A DNA stretch of 18,725 nt from an uncultured Lachnospiraceae bacterium (GCA_934371475.1 CAKRNX010000034.1:1-18725), one strand, 5' to 3'; shown: positions 7,782 to 15,060, counted from the stretch's first letter. The notes: generated by a model from the sequence alone, not told the origin. Made by a program: numbers and translations.

Positions 7782-9383
7782 ATGAAAAACACAAGAAAAA
7801 TGAGTGAACGCTTATGGGCTTTCCTGCTGGCAGCGATGCTTCTGATTACATCCTGCATGACAGTATTTGCTACAGAAGAAAGCACAGGCACAGGAACCAC
7901 ACCGTCAGCAGATGACAAAGGAACAATTACCGTAACAAACGTAACAGGCAATCCGACACTGACTGCATACAAAATTGTAAAAGCCAACTATACAGAAAAT
8001 GGTTTTACCGGATATGAAACAGTGGACGGAGTGACCATTGGGGATATCGCCAATCCCACAGCGGAAGAGATTTTTGCGATTGCGAAGAAGACGGCAGTGC
8101 TGGGCGAGGGCAAAGTGCTGACTTCAGATGGCAATACTACTTATACTGCAGATAACATGCAGGCAGGTGTATACCTGATCATTGCCAGCGGTGCCGACAC
8201 AACAACCGTTTACAATCCCATGGTAGTCAGCGTATATTATGCTGTCGACGGAAGTGGTATTCAGAATGGAGAAGTATCCGCAGAAGATAACTGGACACTT
8301 GTTGGCGGCACAACTGTAGCAAAATCTTCTGAACCGACCATTAAAAAGGAGATTGTGGATGCGGCAGACGGAAAAGGCAAAGGATCTGACGTGGCAGTTG
8401 GTGATGAGATCAGCTATCAGGTAAAAGCAACGATCCCGACATATTCTGAGCAGTATGAAGCAGTGTCATTTGAGATCTCCGATACGATGAGTGACGGACT
8501 GAAACCGAACGAAAATGCAGTGGTTACAGTCAAAGGCGAACCTGTAGACAAAAATGGTTACGAGATTACCTATACAGGTCAGACGATGACCATTAAATTT
8601 ACAGATGCGTATATCAGAGCAAACGGCGGAACAGAAGTAACCGTGGCATATTCCGGTACTTTACAGGATACGGCTCTTGTGAATATGGATGGCAACAGCA
8701 ACACTGCGAAAATTTCATATTCTAATGACCCGACGAACAAAGACAGTAAGAAAGAAAAGACGGATAAGACTTACATCTATACATTTGCGCTGGATGGAAA
8801 GATCAGTGGAAATACAAATCTGATCAAAGCAAAATCACACGAAATCATTAAGGTGAATGAAAATGGTGAGGTGGTGGATCAGACATTCGATACAACCACA
8901 GAAGAAACTGTCGTAACACATGCACTGGGCGGCGCAGAGTTTACTCTGACCCAGTTGGATGTCGATGGCGAACCTACAGGTAAAAGTTATAAAGCTACAA
9001 CAAATGCAAACGGATATTTTGAAGGCTTCACAGGACTGGATGCAGGCGCCTATGAATTAAAGGAGACCAAGGCTCCGGATGGTTATTCTCTGGATACTCA
9101 GACACATCATGTAGAGATTACACCGGCATATAATGAAGACGGTACCCTGCACTCTTATACAGTAACAGTTGACGGTAAGGCTTCTACTTATGAGGCAACG
9201 TATGTGGGCGGAACAATTACAAAGATTGAGCCGACGACTACAACTACAACTTACATCAAGAACAGTAAGCTTGGTTCCCTGCCCGCTACCGGTGGTATCG
9301 GTACCTATATCTTTACTGTAATCGGTGTTGCTCTGATGGTAATCGCAGCTGTTATGTATCTGCGTAAAAGAAAAGCAGCATAA
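7782..9383 (+). CDS. SpaA-type major pilin with LPATG sorting signal
   Basis: A 533-residue pilin, the likely shaft subunit. The start is taken at ATG 7782 because AAAGGA (7768-7773) sits at normal spacing; the in-frame ATG at 7773 abuts that site. Residues 1-30 are a signal peptide ending near VFA. A first beta domain (about 45-175) is followed by WTLVGGTTVAK (171-181), with K181 as the candidate linking lysine. Then come a fimbrial isopeptide D2-type domain (about 186-325; FEISDTM at 230-236), a Cna-B/SpaA domain with an E-box (YELKETKAPDGY, 424-435; E428 the expected isopeptide glutamate), and LPATG (500-504) with a membrane segment and RKRKAA tail. It lies 73 bases after the adhesin and shares its GGIGTY-FTV-GVAL sorting-signal pattern, as expected of substrates of the same sortases. 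Major-pilin status is inferred from architecture and gene order. Confidence 0.9.
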   Translation: MKNTRKMSERLWAFLLAAMLLITSCMTVFATEESTGTGTTPSADDKGTITVTNVTGNPTLTAYKIVKANYTENGFTGYETVDGVTIGDIANPTAEEIFAIAKKTAVLGEGKVLTSDGNTTYTADNMQAGVYLIIASGADTTTVYNPMVVSVYYAVDGSGIQNGEVSAEDNWTLVGGTTVAKSSEPTIKKEIVDAADGKGKGSDVAVGDEISYQVKATIPTYSEQYEAVSFEISDTMSDGLKPNENAVVTVKGEPVDKNGYEITYTGQTMTIKFTDAYIRANGGTEVTVAYSGTLQDTALVNMDGNSNTAKISYSNDPTNKDSKKEKTDKTYIYTFALDGKISGNTNLIKAKSHEIIKVNENGEVVDQTFDTTTEETVVTHALGGAEFTLTQLDVDGEPTGKSYKATTNANGYFEGFTGLDAGAYELKETKAPDGYSLDTQTHHVEITPAYNEDGTLHSYTVTVDGKASTYEATYVGGTITKIEPTTTTTTYIKNSKLGSLPATGGIGTYIFTVIGVALMVIAAVMYLRKRKAA

Positions 9384-9447
9384 GAGTTAAGGAAAAGCAA
9401 TGCGTGGTATGGCGCATGATTTGGAAACAGTAATACAGCATTTACCT

Positions 9448-9484
9448 ATGTTACAGTTCAACGATATCCGCTGAGCTGTAACAT
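9448..9484 (+). promoter_or_regulatory. Stem-loop 1 after the major pilin gene
   Basis: ATGTTACAGTTCA (9448-9460) pairs with TGAGCTGTAACAT (9472-9484) over 13 positions with one G-U wobble and an 11-base loop. It begins 65 bases after the pilin stop. The following sequence is AT-rich with short T stretches but no clean T-run, so it may be a leaky terminator or a 3'-protecting hairpin for the pilin message. Confidence 0.55.
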
Positions 9485-9531
9485 ACAAATAAAATCATTA
9501 TTTTATCTTGATGCAATACGTATAAACATTC

Positions 9532-9551
9532 AAGAATGCCCAGGTATTCTT
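9532..9551 (+). terminator. Weak terminator-like stem-loop 2
   Basis: AAGAAT (9532-9537) pairs with ATTCTT (9546-9551), extendable inward by a G-U and a C-G pair, leaving a four-base loop. CCCTTTT follows directly. The stem is short and AT-rich and the T-run begins after three C, so any termination would be partial. Confidence 0.3.
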
Positions 9552-9559
9552 CCCTTTTA

Positions 9560-9595
9560 ATGTTCGGCTGTGCGGGGATCCGCGCAGCCGGACAT
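9560..9595 (+). promoter_or_regulatory. Very stable stem-loop 3 before the sortase genes
   Basis: A 16-base-pair stem (9560-9575 with 9580-9595) contains only two G-U wobbles and is closed by a GGAT loop. Its core is GC-rich (GGCTGTGCGG). No T-run follows on either strand, so it is not a standard intrinsic terminator. It is a good candidate for an RNA processing or stability element separating the adhesin-pilin message from the sortase message. Confidence 0.6.
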
Positions 9596-9847
9596 ATCCC
9601 AGACAAGGACATATGTCGGATGGTACGAGGATAAAAGTGTACTTTGTGTATCCCGCAAGTCATTGCTTTGACAGCACAACCGGCAGCTTACATCAAAGTA
9701 ACGGATATTAATTAAGAAAATAAGAATCATCATATATACAGGAACGATATAGATGAAAAATATAGATGAAAATATGAAATAGATTGACACAGATAAAGAC
9801 ATGACACCTGCTTATATGCGGGGCTTTGCAGGGAGAACGGAGCGGAT

Positions 9848-10708
9848 ATGAAAAAACATGCTTCTAAAATTGTACTGGTGATTATTTTTATTGCAGGGCT
9901 GCTGATACTTCTGTATCCGACCATCAGCGACCGCTGGAACCGCTACCGTGACGACCAGTTAAAATCTGAATATGCGCAGACTGTGACAACTTTGGATCGG
10001 GATGATCGGGAGAAGGAATTTCAGGCTGCTTCTATATATAATAAGACATTGATCGGACTTCCTGTTCCGGATGCTTTTTCAATCCGTGAAAGCAGGAAAG
10101 ATGAGGAATACGAAAGTCTCTTGAATGTAAACGGAGACAGCATGATGGGATATGTGACAATCCCTTCTATTAATGTTTCCCTGCCGATCTATCATTACAC
10201 GACGGGTGAGGTGCTGGAGAAGGGGGCCGGTCATCTGGCGGGCAGCAGCCTGCCGACAGGCGGAGAGAGTACCCATACCGTGATTTCCGCGCATCGGGGA
10301 CTGCCGAGTGCAAAGATGTTTACAGATATCAATCTTCTGGAGAAGGGAGATATTTTTCAGTTTCATATTCTGGATCAGCTGCTGACATATGAAGTAGATC
10401 AGATCCGGGAAGTAGATCCCGATGAGACTTCTGACCTGGAGATTATTGAGGGAAAAGATTATGCGACGCTGTTGACGTGTACACCATACGGGATCAATAC
10501 GAGACGGCTGCTGGTGAGAGGGCACAGGGTGGATAATCCTTCTGTTGAAAAAGAAAAAAATGCGGTTGTTCACAATACTGCGCTTCACAATCCTTCCATC
10601 ACAGGAGAACTTGTCTGCGGTGCACTGGGTATCCTGATTGCCGCACTGGTTGTGTGGATGACTGGACGATGGGAAAAGAAGAAGGAACGAAAGAAAAGTG
10701 GAAAATAA
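9848..10708 (+). CDS. Class C (pilin-polymerising) sortase, first copy
   Basis: A 286-residue membrane transpeptidase that cleaves LPxTG-like signals and joins pilins through lysine side chains. It has an N-terminal membrane segment (about 8-24) and a C-terminal one (about 253-271) followed by a KKKERKK tail; two membrane anchors are typical of class C. The catalytic set is complete: H149 in SAHRG, C211 in TLLTC and R220 in NTRRLLVRG. A D-A-F triplet at 75-77 lies where class C enzymes keep the aromatic lid that plugs the active site. GGAG at 9839-9842 is five bases before the ATG. The stop lies 11 bases inside the next sortase gene. Substrates are presumably the adjacent LPNSG and LPATG proteins. 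Confidence 0.92.
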   Translation: MKKHASKIVLVIIFIAGLLILLYPTISDRWNRYRDDQLKSEYAQTVTTLDRDDREKEFQAASIYNKTLIGLPVPDAFSIRESRKDEEYESLLNVNGDSMMGYVTIPSINVSLPIYHYTTGEVLEKGAGHLAGSSLPTGGESTHTVISAHRGLPSAKMFTDINLLEKGDIFQFHILDQLLTYEVDQIREVDPDETSDLEIIEGKDYATLLTCTPYGINTRRLLVRGHRVDNPSVEKEKNAVVHNTALHNPSITGELVCGALGILIAALVVWMTGRWEKKKERKKSGK

Positions 10709-11576
10709 TCGCGGGAAAAAGAAAAAATTTGGAATTTCAGAACTCCTGATCCTTCTGGTTTTCCTGGCCGGACTTGGGGTACTCGGATATCCTACGGTCA
10801 GTGATCTGTGGAACCGCTACCGCAATTCACAGCTGATATCCGGCTATTCCCGGACGGTGGGGGATATGGATCACAGTGAATATGAGGCTATTTTCAGGGA
10901 AGCACAGGAGTATAACAGAAAACACCGCATCAATGAGATTAAAGACACCTTTCAGGAAGAGGGGAAGGACTATGTGCTGACCCATCCCTATGATCAGCTG
11001 CTGAATCCCACCAATGATGGGATTATGGGCTATATTTCTATCCCTAAAATCCACATAGAGCTGGCGGTCTATCACGGCACAGGCGCTGATGTGCTTGAGA
11101 AAGGTGTGGGACATGTGGAAGGGACAAGCCTTCCGGTGGGAGGCGAAGGTACGCATACAGTGCTTGCCGGACACAGGGGGCTTCCCAATGCCAAGCTGTT
11201 TACGGATCTGGATCAGATGGAGGAGGGTGATCTGATCTTTCTCCACGTTCTGGATCAGATCCTGGCATACAGGGTGGATCAGATCCTTACCGTGCTGCCG
11301 GACGAACTGGACGCACTGGCGATAGAGGAGGATAAGGATTATATGACACTGCTGACGTGTACACCTTACGGAGTCAATACGCACAGGCTTCTGGTGAGGG
11401 GAGTCCGCACCGATTATGAAGAGACGGCGGAAGAAGACAGCAGCGGAATGATGATTGCGGAGAGTATGGTGAATGATCCGCGTACTTTGCTGCTTCGGGC
11501 AGGGATTGCAGTTTTCCTTATTATTTTGATTTTTATGCTGAAGGGAAATCGGAAAAAGGAGAAGAAAAATGGATAG
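10698..11576 (+). CDS. Class C (pilin-polymerising) sortase, second copy
   Basis: A 292-residue paralogue of the preceding sortase. It shares the phrases YPT-SDLWNRYR near the N-terminus, VLEKG-GH, HRGLP-AK-FTD and TLLTCTPYG-NT-RLLVRG. Catalytic residues H159, C221 and R230 are all present, with a D-T-F lid candidate at 83-85. Membrane segments are at about 13-33 and 265-281. The only start that preserves the N-terminal membrane segment is the GTG at 10698, which overlaps the first sortase by 11 bases; AAGGA at 10682-10686 is a rather distant ribosome site, so translation probably depends on coupling. Its stop overlaps the next gene by eight bases. Two sortases in one locus often divide labour between shaft polymerisation and attachment of the tip or base; which does what cannot be told here. 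Confidence 0.92.
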   Translation: MENNRGKKKKFGISELLILLVFLAGLGVLGYPTVSDLWNRYRNSQLISGYSRTVGDMDHSEYEAIFREAQEYNRKHRINEIKDTFQEEGKDYVLTHPYDQLLNPTNDGIMGYISIPKIHIELAVYHGTGADVLEKGVGHVEGTSLPVGGEGTHTVLAGHRGLPNAKLFTDLDQMEEGDLIFLHVLDQILAYRVDQILTVLPDELDALAIEEDKDYMTLLTCTPYGVNTHRLLVRGVRTDYEETAEEDSSGMMIAESMVNDPRTLLLRAGIAVFLIILIFMLKGNRKKEKKNG

Positions 11577-13092
11577 TATGAGGATAAAAAAGAAACAGAT
11601 AGGCCTCCTGATTTTGACAGTTATGATATTTCTGATCAGTCGGACAATGTATGCAGGTGAAAAAGACCGGATGCCGGATCTGGATCCGGACAGAGCAGGA
11701 ACGCTTGTGGTGACATTATCCTGGCAGGATGAAAATGAGAATACCGTTCCGATTACCGGAGTTACAATAGAGGTTATAAAAGTCGCGAAGCTGAGTGTCA
11801 GTGGGGAATCCGTCTCCTATCAGCTTGTTCCTGAATTTTCCGCCAGCGGCATCAGTTTTTCGGGAATGAATGCGGCTTCGTCCAATCAGGCCGCCGCTCT
11901 GTTAAAGAGTATGGCGAATACAAAAGAACTTTCCGGGCAGACCGGAAAGTCAGATACCCATGGCCGGGCCACCTTCCACGACCTGGAGCCGGGAATGTAC
12001 CTGGTACTACAGAAAGCTGAGGAGGGACAGATGGTATCCGTGTATTCAGAGATAGATCCTTTCCTGGTCTCTGTGCCGCTGGCGGATACCTCCTCGGATG
12101 AAAATGCCTGGAATTATCAGGTAGAGACGTACCCCAAAGCGGAAATTACCAAAAAGCCCACAGATGGAAGTATTCTGGTGAAAAAAAGGCTGTCAATACT
12201 GAATGAGGGGCAGGAACTGGAGCTGACAGCTACAGATACGTCATATTATGTAGGACTTTTTCTTGATCCGGAAGGAAAGCATCCGTACTCGGAGGATTAC
12301 CGGAAGGCAGTTCATCTGGTGAAGTCTTCTTCCGGAGAAGTGCAGTATACGGGACTTCCGTCGGGTACCTACTATGTGTACGAGCTGGATGAAGAGGGAA
12401 ATATTATCAAAAACGGCGGTAAAGGGCAGAGTCATGGATTCAGCTATACCTGTATCGTAGAAGGAGGCGGATCACAGCGGGTGACGCTGGATCCGGAGCA
12501 TGGCCAGGGGCAGGGAACAGTGGAACTGAATAACCGTTTCAGCACAATGCCAAAGGATTTTTCTCTTGAGTCATTGATCCATATTAAAAAGACGGTCATG
12601 AAAGGAGATGAGAATACAACGGTAGACGATACATTTTATGCCGGTGTGTTCTCAAAGAAAAACGGCAACTATATTCTTGAACAGCTGACAGAGCTGAAAC
12701 AGAATGATACGGTGACGGTGGGAGTCAGCTATACTGGCAATGATCAGGATTCCACGGTGTACTGGGTGTTTGAAACAGATAAAAACGGCAAAAGAATAGA
12801 TCAGACTTCTTTTGGTTATGAGATATCCGGTGAAACATCGATAACGTTAGATCTGAAACATCTGACAGGAGAGGTGGAGCTGGTGAATAAAGTGAAAGAA
12901 AAGACGCCATCCGGGGATAATCCCGGCAGTGGAAGCGGAGGAGGATCCGGCGGCGGAGGCAGCAACGGCCCGAGGACGGGGGATGATACGCCGATGGAGC
13001 GGTATCTGCTTCTGTTGGCGGGGGCACTGGCGATGATCCTGATCCTGTCAGCAGTCTGCCGCAGAATACGCCGATCCGGGCATAAAGAATAG
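11569..13092 (+). CDS. Minor/basal pilin with GPRTG sorting signal
   Basis: A 507-residue secreted surface protein, the likely base or minor subunit. AGGAG at 11557-11561 is seven bases before ATG 11569, which overlaps the preceding sortase stop. A signal peptide covers 1-29. The first beta domain (about 45-178) ends in WNYQVETYPK (181-190), which fits the pilin motif WxxxVxVYPK except V to T, making K190 the candidate linking lysine. Two further beta domains follow (about 200-322 and 335-441), then a Gly/Ser linker (448-466), GPRTG (467-471), a hydrophobic stretch (about 479-496) and an RRIRRSGHKE tail. P-x-TG-D type signals differ from the LPxTG of the shaft and are commonly handled by a housekeeping sortase, which fits wall anchoring of the finished fibre. 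It is the last gene before the strong terminator. An alternative reading is a second internal pilin. Confidence 0.82.
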   Translation: MDSMRIKKKQIGLLILTVMIFLISRTMYAGEKDRMPDLDPDRAGTLVVTLSWQDENENTVPITGVTIEVIKVAKLSVSGESVSYQLVPEFSASGISFSGMNAASSNQAAALLKSMANTKELSGQTGKSDTHGRATFHDLEPGMYLVLQKAEEGQMVSVYSEIDPFLVSVPLADTSSDENAWNYQVETYPKAEITKKPTDGSILVKKRLSILNEGQELELTATDTSYYVGLFLDPEGKHPYSEDYRKAVHLVKSSSGEVQYTGLPSGTYYVYELDEEGNIIKNGGKGQSHGFSYTCIVEGGGSQRVTLDPEHGQGQGTVELNNRFSTMPKDFSLESLIHIKKTVMKGDENTTVDDTFYAGVFSKKNGNYILEQLTELKQNDTVTVGVSYTGNDQDSTVYWVFETDKNGKRIDQTSFGYEISGETSITLDLKHLTGEVELVNKVKEKTPSGDNPGSGSGGGSGGGGSNGPRTGDDTPMERYLLLLAGALAMILILSAVCRRIRRSGHKE

Positions 13093-13194
13093 TGTATGAG
13101 ATAACACCCGTGCCTTCGGCTGCGTCCCTCCCACTACCGGGAGGATTCCGGACCTGCATCGGTTAGAAACGAAACGTGCGCCGCAGGGCGCACA
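13093..13194 (+). other. 3' untranslated stretch with small GC-rich hairpins
   Basis: Between the basal pilin stop and the main terminator lie two perfect hairpins: CCTCCC/GGGAGG (13127-13132 and 13139-13144, six-base loop) and GTGCGCC/GGCGCAC (13176-13182 and 13187-13193, GCAG loop). Neither has its own T-run on the plus strand. No reading frame is apparent. Confidence 0.5.
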
Positions 13195-13236
13195 ATAAAA
13201 AAACTGTTGTATCATGCGATACAACAGTTTTTTTAT
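13195..13236. terminator. Bidirectional intrinsic terminator
   Basis: A perfect 19-base-pair palindrome (13195-13213 with 13218-13236) around an ATGC loop. The core is CTGTTGTATC/GATACAACAG, flanked by seven A on the left and seven T on the right. It therefore works as stem plus U-run on both strands. It ends the pilus operon on the plus strand and the csp gene on the minus strand, whose stop is about 20 bases away. Confidence 0.93.
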
Positions 13237-13255
13237 GCGTCATTTTATTCAGAAA

Positions 13256-13456
13256 TTAGCATTTAACAACATTAGCTGCCTGCATTCCGCGAGCACCCTC
13301 AGTTAAATCATAGGTAACGGCCTGACCTTCTTCAAGAGTCTTGAAGCCTTCGCCCTGGATAGCTGAGAAATGTACGAATACATCTGCTCCATCTTCACCA
13401 GTGATAAAGCCATAACCTTTTTCTGCATTGAACCATTTTACTGTACCTTTGTTCAT
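13256..13456 (-). CDS. CspA-family cold-shock protein
   Basis: A 66-residue single-domain OB-fold protein that binds single-stranded RNA/DNA and acts as an RNA chaperone. It starts MNKGTVKWFNAEKGYGFIT. The RNP1 motif (KGYGFI) and RNP2 motif (VFVHF) are both intact and the length is normal for the family. A longer in-frame reading up to 13516 is rejected because GGAGG (13465-13469 on the plus strand) is correctly placed before the ATG at 13456 and the extension does not resemble any Csp N-terminus. It has its own consensus promoter and a structured leader of about 135 bases, as is usual for cold-inducible csp genes. It faces the pilus operon tail to tail and shares its terminator. Confidence 0.96.
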   Translation of the reverse strand: MNKGTVKWFNAEKGYGFITGEDGADVFVHFSAIQGEGFKTLEEGQAVTYDLTEGARGMQAANVVKC

Positions 13457-13591
13457 CACGGGTACCTCCATTTCGATTATGAAAATTTGTTTTGATTTGG
13501 GTAATAAAAAACTCACTAACTATAGGACTATAAGGCGCTGATTTCATAATCAAAATAGCCGCGTGGTTCTTAAAACCTAATCTTTTATTGC
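13457..13591 (-). promoter_or_regulatory. Structured 5' leader of the cold-shock gene
   Basis: From the predicted transcription start (about 13591) to the ATG the leader is about 135 bases. Two distant segments, 13542-13556 and 13470-13484 (plus coordinates), are complementary over 15 positions with a single G-U wobble, enclosing a 57-base loop. The 3' edge of this stem is immediately next to the Shine-Dalgarno GGAGG at 13465-13469. Long structured leaders are known to govern temperature-dependent translation of cspA in Escherichia coli; a similar role here is inference. Confidence 0.6.
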
Positions 13592-13597
13592 CCCTTG

Positions 13598-13626
13598 ATT
13601 ATATGCCCTGAAGTGCCCAATGTCAA
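13598..13626 (-). promoter_or_regulatory. Consensus sigma-A promoter of the cold-shock gene
   Basis: On the minus strand a perfect TTGACA (13621-13626) and a perfect TATAAT (13598-13603) are separated by exactly 17 bases. The promoter is bracketed by an inverted repeat, CCCCTTGA (13591-13598) and TCAAGGGG (13623-13630), that overlaps the -35 element on one side and the -10 edge and predicted start site on the other. It could be a protein-binding site. Confidence 0.9.
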
Positions 13627-13641
13627 GGGGAAAATAGGATT

Positions 13642-13657
13642 TCACAAGTGTTTGTGA
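13642..13657 (-). terminator. Possible weak terminator of the lipoprotein gene
   Basis: On the minus strand TCACAA and TTGTGA (13652-13657 and 13642-13647) form a six-base stem with an ACAC loop, followed by AATCCTATTTT. It sits about 30 bases after the lipoprotein stop and just before the csp promoter. The stem is short and the T-run interrupted, so read-through into csp is plausible. Confidence 0.35.
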
Positions 13658-13687
13658 CCGGGAGCAAACCCGCCGAAATTCCCGTTT

Positions 13688-14938
13688 TTATGCAGGATTC
13701 TGCTCTGTCTCCGTGTCAGTCTCAGCTACCGCTTCGGAACCTGATTCCGCGGCACTGTCATCCAGTCCGTCCAGAATCTCTTCATCGGTCTCATCGTCAG
13801 TGTCAGAGATTTCCACATCTTCTTCAGAAGTGGACACCGGTGTTTTGCTGATCTCAGCATTGAGCAGAAGATAAGCTGCGGCTTTCTGCTCGTACAGCAT
13901 CCACATGATATTTTCTTTGCCATAGCTTTCTTCAAAAGAAGTGCCGTCATCAAAGCCATAGTCATAACAGTTGTTGTCCAGATAATCAGAGTATTCGGCA
14001 GTGTCCACGGACAGACCTTCTTTCTGACATAGAGCACTGATAAAGAGACGGCGGTTGACAGTGGACATGACTTCTTCCCTGATGTCATCGTCACTCATGT
14101 CGTAGGCTTCATAGAGGTCATCGAGAGTCATGCCGGTCATTTCTGCAAAAGCGGAGTACTGTTCTTCCACAGTGGACTTGCAGGAGTCGTAGAGCTTGTC
14201 CGGATAACCGTTAAACTGGCAGGCATCCATGGCCGTGGAGATTACATTTTCTCTTGTCTCAGCTGTGGACTGCTCATCGTAATTGGCCTGTATCTGTTCT
14301 TTGAGAGCGGCCTCAAAGGCGTCTTTGGAGTCATAGCCAAGGGTGGAGACGAAGTCGTCCGTATATTCCGGAATGGTGTTTTCTTCTATTTTTTTTACAG
14401 TTACTTTGAAATGTACGGTTTTGTCCGTCCAGTCATCGTACCAGGTGTCATCCTGATAGGAGCAGGAGAATTCCAGCGTATCGCCGGTCTTGGAGCCGGT
14501 CAGTTTCTCATCGAAATCGGAACCGAACTCTTCATAGCCAAGTTCGATAATGTAGTCAGTCTCGGAAAGATTCGGTTTGGACTCACCTTCGATGGTGGCA
14601 GTCAGATCAACGGTGAGAGTGTCGCCCGACTGTGCGGCACGATCAACTTCGGCGGCGGTAGAATATTCATAGAGGGTGTTTTCAATCTCCATGGAGACAT
14701 CCTCGTCAGACGCGGTATAGACCGGCTGTTCCACTTCGAGGCCTTTATAAGTGCCAAGAGTCACATATTTATCTGCGTTATCCACCAGATATCCGGTAAT
14801 CACAGTGCCGTCATCGTCCTGTGCGGGAGATGACTGTTCTGTCTGTGCAGACTCGCTGCTGTCCTTACTGTTTCCGCAGCCGAAGAGGGAAGCGGAGAGG
14901 GCAAAGGCGCACAGCAGCAGTACATATCTTTTTTTCAT
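13688..14938 (-). CDS. Trigger factor-like lipoprotein (extracytoplasmic PPIase/chaperone)
   Basis: A 416-residue lipoprotein. The N-terminus MKKRYVLLLCAFALSASLFGC is a lipoprotein signal with C21 as the lipidated residue. Residues about 100-185 match the FKBP-type PPIase domain of trigger factor (SGDTLTVDLTATIEG, then an insert, SDFDEKLTGSKTGDTLEF, then VHFKVTVKKIEENTIPE). Residues about 190-365 resemble the helical chaperone domain (DDFVSTLGYDSKDAFEAALKEQI). The ribosome-binding domain of true trigger factor is missing, replaced by signal peptide and linker, so it should act outside the membrane as a foldase, in the manner of PrsA. The last 50 residues form a very acidic tail (EEDVEISDTDDETDEEILD). 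GAGG lies eight bases before the ATG. It sits alone, divergent from cca. Helping pilus subunits fold is an attractive but unproven link. Confidence 0.85.
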   Translation of the reverse strand: MKKRYVLLLCAFALSASLFGCGNSKDSSESAQTEQSSPAQDDDGTVITGYLVDNADKYVTLGTYKGLEVEQPVYTASDEDVSMEIENTLYEYSTAAEVDRAAQSGDTLTVDLTATIEGESKPNLSETDYIIELGYEEFGSDFDEKLTGSKTGDTLEFSCSYQDDTWYDDWTDKTVHFKVTVKKIEENTIPEYTDDFVSTLGYDSKDAFEAALKEQIQANYDEQSTAETRENVISTAMDACQFNGYPDKLYDSCKSTVEEQYSAFAEMTGMTLDDLYEAYDMSDDDIREEVMSTVNRRLFISALCQKEGLSVDTAEYSDYLDNNCYDYGFDDGTSFEESYGKENIMWMLYEQKAAAYLLLNAEISKTPVSTSEEDVEISDTDDETDEEILDGLDDSAAESGSEAVAETDTETEQNPA

Positions 14939-15060
14939 ATACAGATCCTCACTTAAAAAATTGAATAATAGGGTAATAGTGAAATGATATCACAGTTTCC
15001 GAAATAGTTAAATAAAATTAAAATTTTGAAACATTCCCATTTTTACATTACAGAATAAAT
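14939..15060. other. AT-rich divergent spacer, lipoprotein side
   Basis: AT-rich non-coding sequence between the lipoprotein start and the cca promoter. It must contain the minus-strand lipoprotein promoter, but I found only weak candidates, for example TATCAT on the minus strand near 14987-14992 with a poor -35, so none is called with confidence. Confidence 0.4.

Larger units (their letters stand above)
9384..9847 (+). other. Hairpin-rich intergenic gap between pilin and sortase genes
   Basis: This 464-base gap inside the locus carries no convincing gene. It contains three stem-loops in its first half (9448-9484, 9532-9551, 9560-9595), an inverted repeat CTTTGA/TCAAAG (9666-9671 and 9693-9698), and a perfect 13-base tandem duplication beginning ATATAGATG (9747-9759 and 9760-9772). 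TTGACA occurs at 9668 and at 9784, but neither has a -10 hexamer at proper spacing, so no promoter for the sortases is called. The likely role is to uncouple abundant pilin expression from lower sortase expression, by partial termination, RNA processing or 3'-end protection. That is inference. Confidence 0.55.

Noticed and set aside
9668..9818. TTGACA at 9668-9673 and 9784-9789 as -35 elements for the sortase genes
   Set aside because: No -10-like hexamer at 16-18 bases from either. TATATG at 9813 is 23 bases from the second.
9451..9924. Three overlapping minus-strand open frames of 64-81 codons in the gap
   Set aside because: No ribosome sites and no protein-like composition; one overlaps the sortase start. 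They are chance frames in a hairpin region.
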